A stretch of 64,000 nt of DNA from Thalassovita taeanensis. Its GTDB lineage: Bacteria > Pseudomonadota > Alphaproteobacteria > Rhodobacterales > Rhodobacteraceae. Positions 61,236 through 64,000 of the stretch are shown here, in pieces; the stretch's first letter is position 1, and each line of letters opens with the position of its first letter. The position numbers and the translations under genes were made by a program. The notes beneath the pieces were generated by a model. It saw only the letters and a program-made list of their open reading frames with translations. It was not told the origin of the DNA and did not search any database. The stretch is from positions 62,001 through 126,000 of the forward strand of contig NZ_FOEP01000001.1 in NCBI RefSeq assembly GCF_900110775.1, read 5' to 3'.

Positions 61236-61250
61236 GTTCCTGACATGTTC
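61236..61250 (+). promoter_or_regulatory. LexA (SOS) box of uvrA
   Basis: GTTC-N7-GTTC, the direct-repeat LexA site of alphaproteobacteria, 63 bp before the uvrA start. The N7 spacer is CTGACAT. It predicts DNA-damage induction of uvrA. Confidence 0.85.
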
Positions 61251-61313
61251 TTATTTTTCTGTTGGAAATTCCGGGCGCGTCAACTATCTGTTTACTGTCA
61301 CACGGGGGCACGA

Positions 61314-64000
61314 ATGGCTGATCTCAAGAAAATCGAGGTGCGCGGCGCGCGCGAGCACAACCTAAAGAACATCGACGTCGATATTCCGCGTGATCAGCTT
61401 GTTGTGATCACCGGCCTGTCGGGGTCGGGGAAATCCTCGCTCGCGTTTGATACGATCTATGCTGAAGGGCAGCGGCGGTATGTCGAAAGCTTGTCGGCCT
61501 ATGCCCGGCAGTTTCTGGACATGATGCAAAAGCCCGATGTGGATCACATCAGCGGCCTGAGCCCGGCGATTTCGATCGAGCAGAAAACCACCAGCAAGAA
61601 CCCGCGTTCGACCGTGGGAACCGTGACCGAGATTTACGACTATCTTCGGCTGTTGTTTGCCCGCGTCGGTACGCCGTATTCCCCCGCCACCGGCCTGCCC
61701 ATCGAGGCGCAGCAGGTGCAGGACATGGTCGACCGCGTAATGGCGATGGAGGAGGGCACGCGCGCCTTTCTGCTGGCGCCCATCGTGCGCGATCGCAAGG
61801 GCGAGTATCGCAAAGAGTTTCTGGAGCTTCGTAAACAGGGCTTTCAGCGGGTCAAGGTGGACGGGCAGTTTCACGAATTGGATGATCCGCCGGTTCTGGA
61901 CAAGAAATTCCGTCATGACATCGACGTGGTCGTGGACCGGATTGTCGTGCGTGAGGGGTTGGAGACGCGTCTGGCCGACAGTTTCCGCACCGCGCTGGAT
62001 CTGGCGGACGGGATCGCGATCCTTGAAACCGCGACGGATACGCCCGAGCGGATCACCTTCAGCGAGAATTTTTCCTGCCCTGTCAGTGGCTTTACCATCC
62101 CCGAGATCGAACCGAGGCTGTTTTCGTTCAACGCACCCTTCGGGGCCTGTCAGACCTGTGACGGCTTGGGGATGGAGTTGTTTTTCGACGAACGTCTGGT
62201 CGTGCCCGATGCCGCGCTGAAGATCAGCGACGGTGCTTTGGCACCGTGGCGCAAGGGGAAAAGCCCGTATTTTCTGCAAACCATCGAAGCCATCGCAAAG
62301 CATTACGAATTCGATAAAAACACCAAATGGAAAGACCTGCCGCCACATGTGCAGCAGGTGTTCCTGCGGGGGTCAGGCGAGGAAGAGATACAGTTTCGCT
62401 ATGACGAGGGCGGGCGGGTCTATCAGGTCAGCCGGGTGTTCGAGGGCGTGATTCCGAATATGGAACGGCGGTATCGCGAGACGGATTCCAACTGGGTGCG
62501 TGAGGAGTTCGAGCGCTATCAGAACAACCGGCCGTGCGGGGCGTGTGGCGGGTACCGGCTGCGCGAAGAGGCGCTGGCGGTCAAGATTGCCGGGCTGCAT
62601 GTGGGGCAGGTCGTGCAGATGTCGATCCGCGAGGCGTTTGAGTGGTGCAAGACCGTCCCTGAACACCTGACCGCACAGAAAAACGAGATTGCGCGCGCGA
62701 TCCTGAAGGAGATCAGGGAGCGGCTTGGGTTTCTGAATAACGTGGGATTAGAATACCTTACGATGTCACGTTCAAGTGGAACATTGAGCGGCGGCGAGAG
62801 CCAGCGTATCCGCTTGGCCAGCCAGATCGGTTCGGGCCTGACGGGGGTGTTGTATGTGTTGGATGAGCCGTCCATCGGGTTGCACCAACGCGACAATGAC
62901 CGGCTGTTACTGACGCTGAAGAACCTGCGCGATCAGGGGAATACGGTCATTGTAGTCGAGCATGACGAAGAAGCGATCCGCGAGGCGGACTATGTCTTTG
63001 ACATCGGGCCGGGGGCCGGGGTGCATGGCGGACAGGTGGTGGCCAAGGGCACGCCCGAGCAGATCATGGCCGACCCTGCCAGTCTGACCGGGCAGTATCT
63101 GAGCGGTACGCGGGAGATTGCGGTGCCGACCGAGCGGCGCAAGGGCAACAAGAAAAAGCTGACCGTGGTCAAGGCCAGCGGGAATAACCTTCGTGATGTA
63201 ACTGCTGAATTTCCCTTGGGAAAATTCGTTTGCGTGAGTGGTGTTTCGGGCGGGGGGAAATCGACGCTGACGATTGAAACGCTGTTCAAAACCGCCTCGA
63301 TGCGGCTGAACGGGGCGCGGCAGACGCCGGCGCCTTGTGAGACGATCAAGGGGTTGGAGCATCTGGACAAGGTGATCGACATTGATCAGCGCCCGATCGG
63401 ACGCACACCGCGGTCGAACCCGGCGACCTATACCGGGGCCTTTACCCCGATCCGCGATTGGTTCGCCGGGCTTCCTGAAGCAAAAGCAAGAGGTTACAAG
63501 CCGGGGCGTTTTAGTTTCAACGTCAAGGGCGGGCGCTGCGAGGCGTGTCAGGGTGACGGGGTGATCAAGATCGAGATGCATTTCCTGCCCGATGTCTATG
63601 TCACCTGCGAGACCTGCAAGGGCGCGCGATACAATCGTGAGACTTTGGAAATTCGCTTTAAGGGCAAGAGCATAGCGGACGTTCTTGATATGAATGTCGA
63701 AGACGCGCAGGAGTTTTTCAAGGCAGTGCCCAGCATCCGCGAAAAGATGGATGCGCTGATGCGGGTCGGGCTTGGCTATATCAAGGTCGGGCAGCAGGCC
63801 ACGACGCTGTCAGGCGGCGAGGCGCAGCGGGTCAAGCTGAGCAAGGAGCTGGCGCGCAGATCGACCGGGCGAACGCTGTATATTCTGGATGAGCCGACGA
63901 CGGGGCTGCATTTCGAAGATGTGCGTAAGCTATTGGAAGTGCTGCATGAATTGGTTGATCAGGGCAATACGGTTGTGGTGATCGAGCACAATCTGGACGT
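61314..64000 (+). CDS. uvrA: Excinuclease ABC subunit A, 3' end missing
   Basis: 895 codons from an ATG at 61314 to the window edge with no stop, of an expected about 950. UvrA is the damage-recognition ATPase of nucleotide excision repair. Visible are Walker [15 protein letters not shown] (about residues 33-46), a zinc motif with CQTCDGLG and CGACGGY, the ABC signature [12 protein letters not shown], a second Walker [15 protein letters not shown], a second zinc motif CEACQGDG...CETCKGARY and the second signature [16 protein letters not shown] LexA box stands 63 bp upstream of the start. The ribosome binding site is a GGGGGC 7 nt upstream. Confidence 0.97.
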   Translation, partial: MADLKKIEVRGAREHNLKNIDVDIPRDQLVVITGLSGSGKSSLAFDTIYAEGQRRYVESLSAYARQFLDMMQKPDVDHISGLSPAISIEQKTTSKNPRSTVGTVTEIYDYLRLLFARVGTPYSPATGLPIEAQQVQDMVDRVMAMEEGTRAFLLAPIVRDRKGEYRKEFLELRKQGFQRVKVDGQFHELDDPPVLDKKFRHDIDVVVDRIVVREGLETRLADSFRTALDLADGIAILETATDTPERITFSENFSCPVSGFTIPEIEPRLFSFNAPFGACQTCDGLGMELFFDERLVVPDAALKISDGALAPWRKGKSPYFLQTIEAIAKHYEFDKNTKWKDLPPHVQQVFLRGSGEEEIQFRYDEGGRVYQVSRVFEGVIPNMERRYRETDSNWVREEFERYQNNRPCGACGGYRLREEALAVKIAGLHVGQVVQMSIREAFEWCKTVPEHLTAQKNEIARAILKEIRERLGFLNNVGLEYLTMSRSSGTLSGGESQRIRLASQIGSGLTGVLYVLDEPSIGLHQRDNDRLLLTLKNLRDQGNTVIVVEHDEEAIREADYVFDIGPGAGVHGGQVVAKGTPEQIMADPASLTGQYLSGTREIAVPTERRKGNKKKLTVVKASGNNLRDVTAEFPLGKFVCVSGVSGGGKSTLTIETLFKTASMRLNGARQTPAPCETIKGLEHLDKVIDIDQRPIGRTPRSNPATYTGAFTPIRDWFAGLPEAKARGYKPGRFSFNVKGGRCEACQGDGVIKIEMHFLPDVYVTCETCKGARYNRETLEIRFKGKSIADVLDMNVEDAQEFFKAVPSIREKMDALMRVGLGYIKVGQQATTLSGGEAQRVKLSKELARRSTGRTLYILDEPTTGLHFEDVRKLLEVLHELVDQGNTVVVIEHNLD

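Noticed and set aside
1-64000. CRISPR arrays, insertion sequences or prophage genes
   Set aside because: No spaced direct repeats of CRISPR type, no transposase or integrase and no phage structural gene were seen; the two tRNA genes have no attachment-site-like duplications that I could find.

Overview
The window is a GC-rich, densely packed alphaproteobacterial chromosome segment, most likely from a Rhodobacterales (Roseobacter/Paracoccaceae) bacterium. The evidence is the gene order (RNA methyltransferase, PIN protein, M48 protease, MoxR/VWA cluster and single-cysteine dksA in the arrangement I associate with Rhodobacter sphaeroides RSP_2647 to RSP_2654), an alphaproteobacterial LexA box (GTTC-N7-GTTC) before uvrA, an ATTC-N8-GAAT box of the Rhodobacter SqrR type before a rhodanese gene, a double-length dCTP deaminase and olsB. 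I could not assign a genus. I see no prophage, insertion sequence, CRISPR array, rRNA or plasmid function; this is core chromosome.

Layout. 1-4870: the 5' end of an aminoacyl-tRNA--protein transferase gene (cut by the left edge), an RDD membrane protein, a DUF2852 protein behind two copies of a 19-bp palindrome, a YbaK-type deacylase, glnE and a small companion gene. 4871-7964: Entner-Doudoroff genes edd-eda behind a palindromic operator, then the only gene-free stretch over 300 bp. 7965-18129: a lipoprotein, RNA methyltransferase plus PIN protein, M48 protease, an MFS carrier, the VWA/small membrane protein/DUF2927/MoxR cluster, dksA and a flavin monooxygenase. 18236-28151: xthA, an IscA-type protein, dgt, a cation:proton antiporter, argS, SPOR protein, nagZ, scpA and scpB. 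28126-37573: MFS carrier, dcd, an enoyl-CoA hydratase-type gene, tRNA-Pro, then yceD-rpmF-plsX-fabH-ihfA-merR and, divergently, bamE and olsB. 37661-43054: ABC-F ATPase, HSD10-type dehydrogenase, AbrB-type membrane protein, tRNA-Gly, MFS carrier. 43118-48381: divergent cobalamin genes (cobB, cobA / cbiD, cobK) followed by a DNA glycosylase and a hydrolase. 48382-58423: an HNH endonuclease with a structured leader, bactofilin plus M23 peptidase, DUF455 plus peroxiredoxin, a very large AsmA-like protein, queA and an MFS carrier. 58523-64000: DUF924, lpd, a rhodanese and uvrA (cut by the right edge).

Several neighbours form working units: edd and eda complete the Entner-Doudoroff route to pyruvate; plsX and fabH start phospholipid and fatty-acid synthesis beside rpmF; scpA and scpB build the condensin complex; cobA, cbiD, cobK and cobB are corrin-ring steps; bactofilin and M23 peptidase are a cell-shape pair. 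Many genes overlap by 4 nt and are probably translationally coupled.

The most interesting signals lie outside ordinary coding sequence: a perfect 13-bp hairpin whose loop carries the start codon of the RNA methyltransferase gene; a multi-stem leader before the HNH endonuclease with mutually exclusive pairings; three arrays of direct repeats with an 11-bp period; a two-copy palindromic element at convergent gene ends with compensatory changes; and palindromic operators before DUF2852, edd, the HSD10-type gene, lpd, the rhodanese and uvrA. Among the proteins, the uncharacterised MoxR/DUF2927/small membrane protein/VWA cluster and the coupled RNA methyltransferase-PIN pair are the best candidates for undescribed systems.
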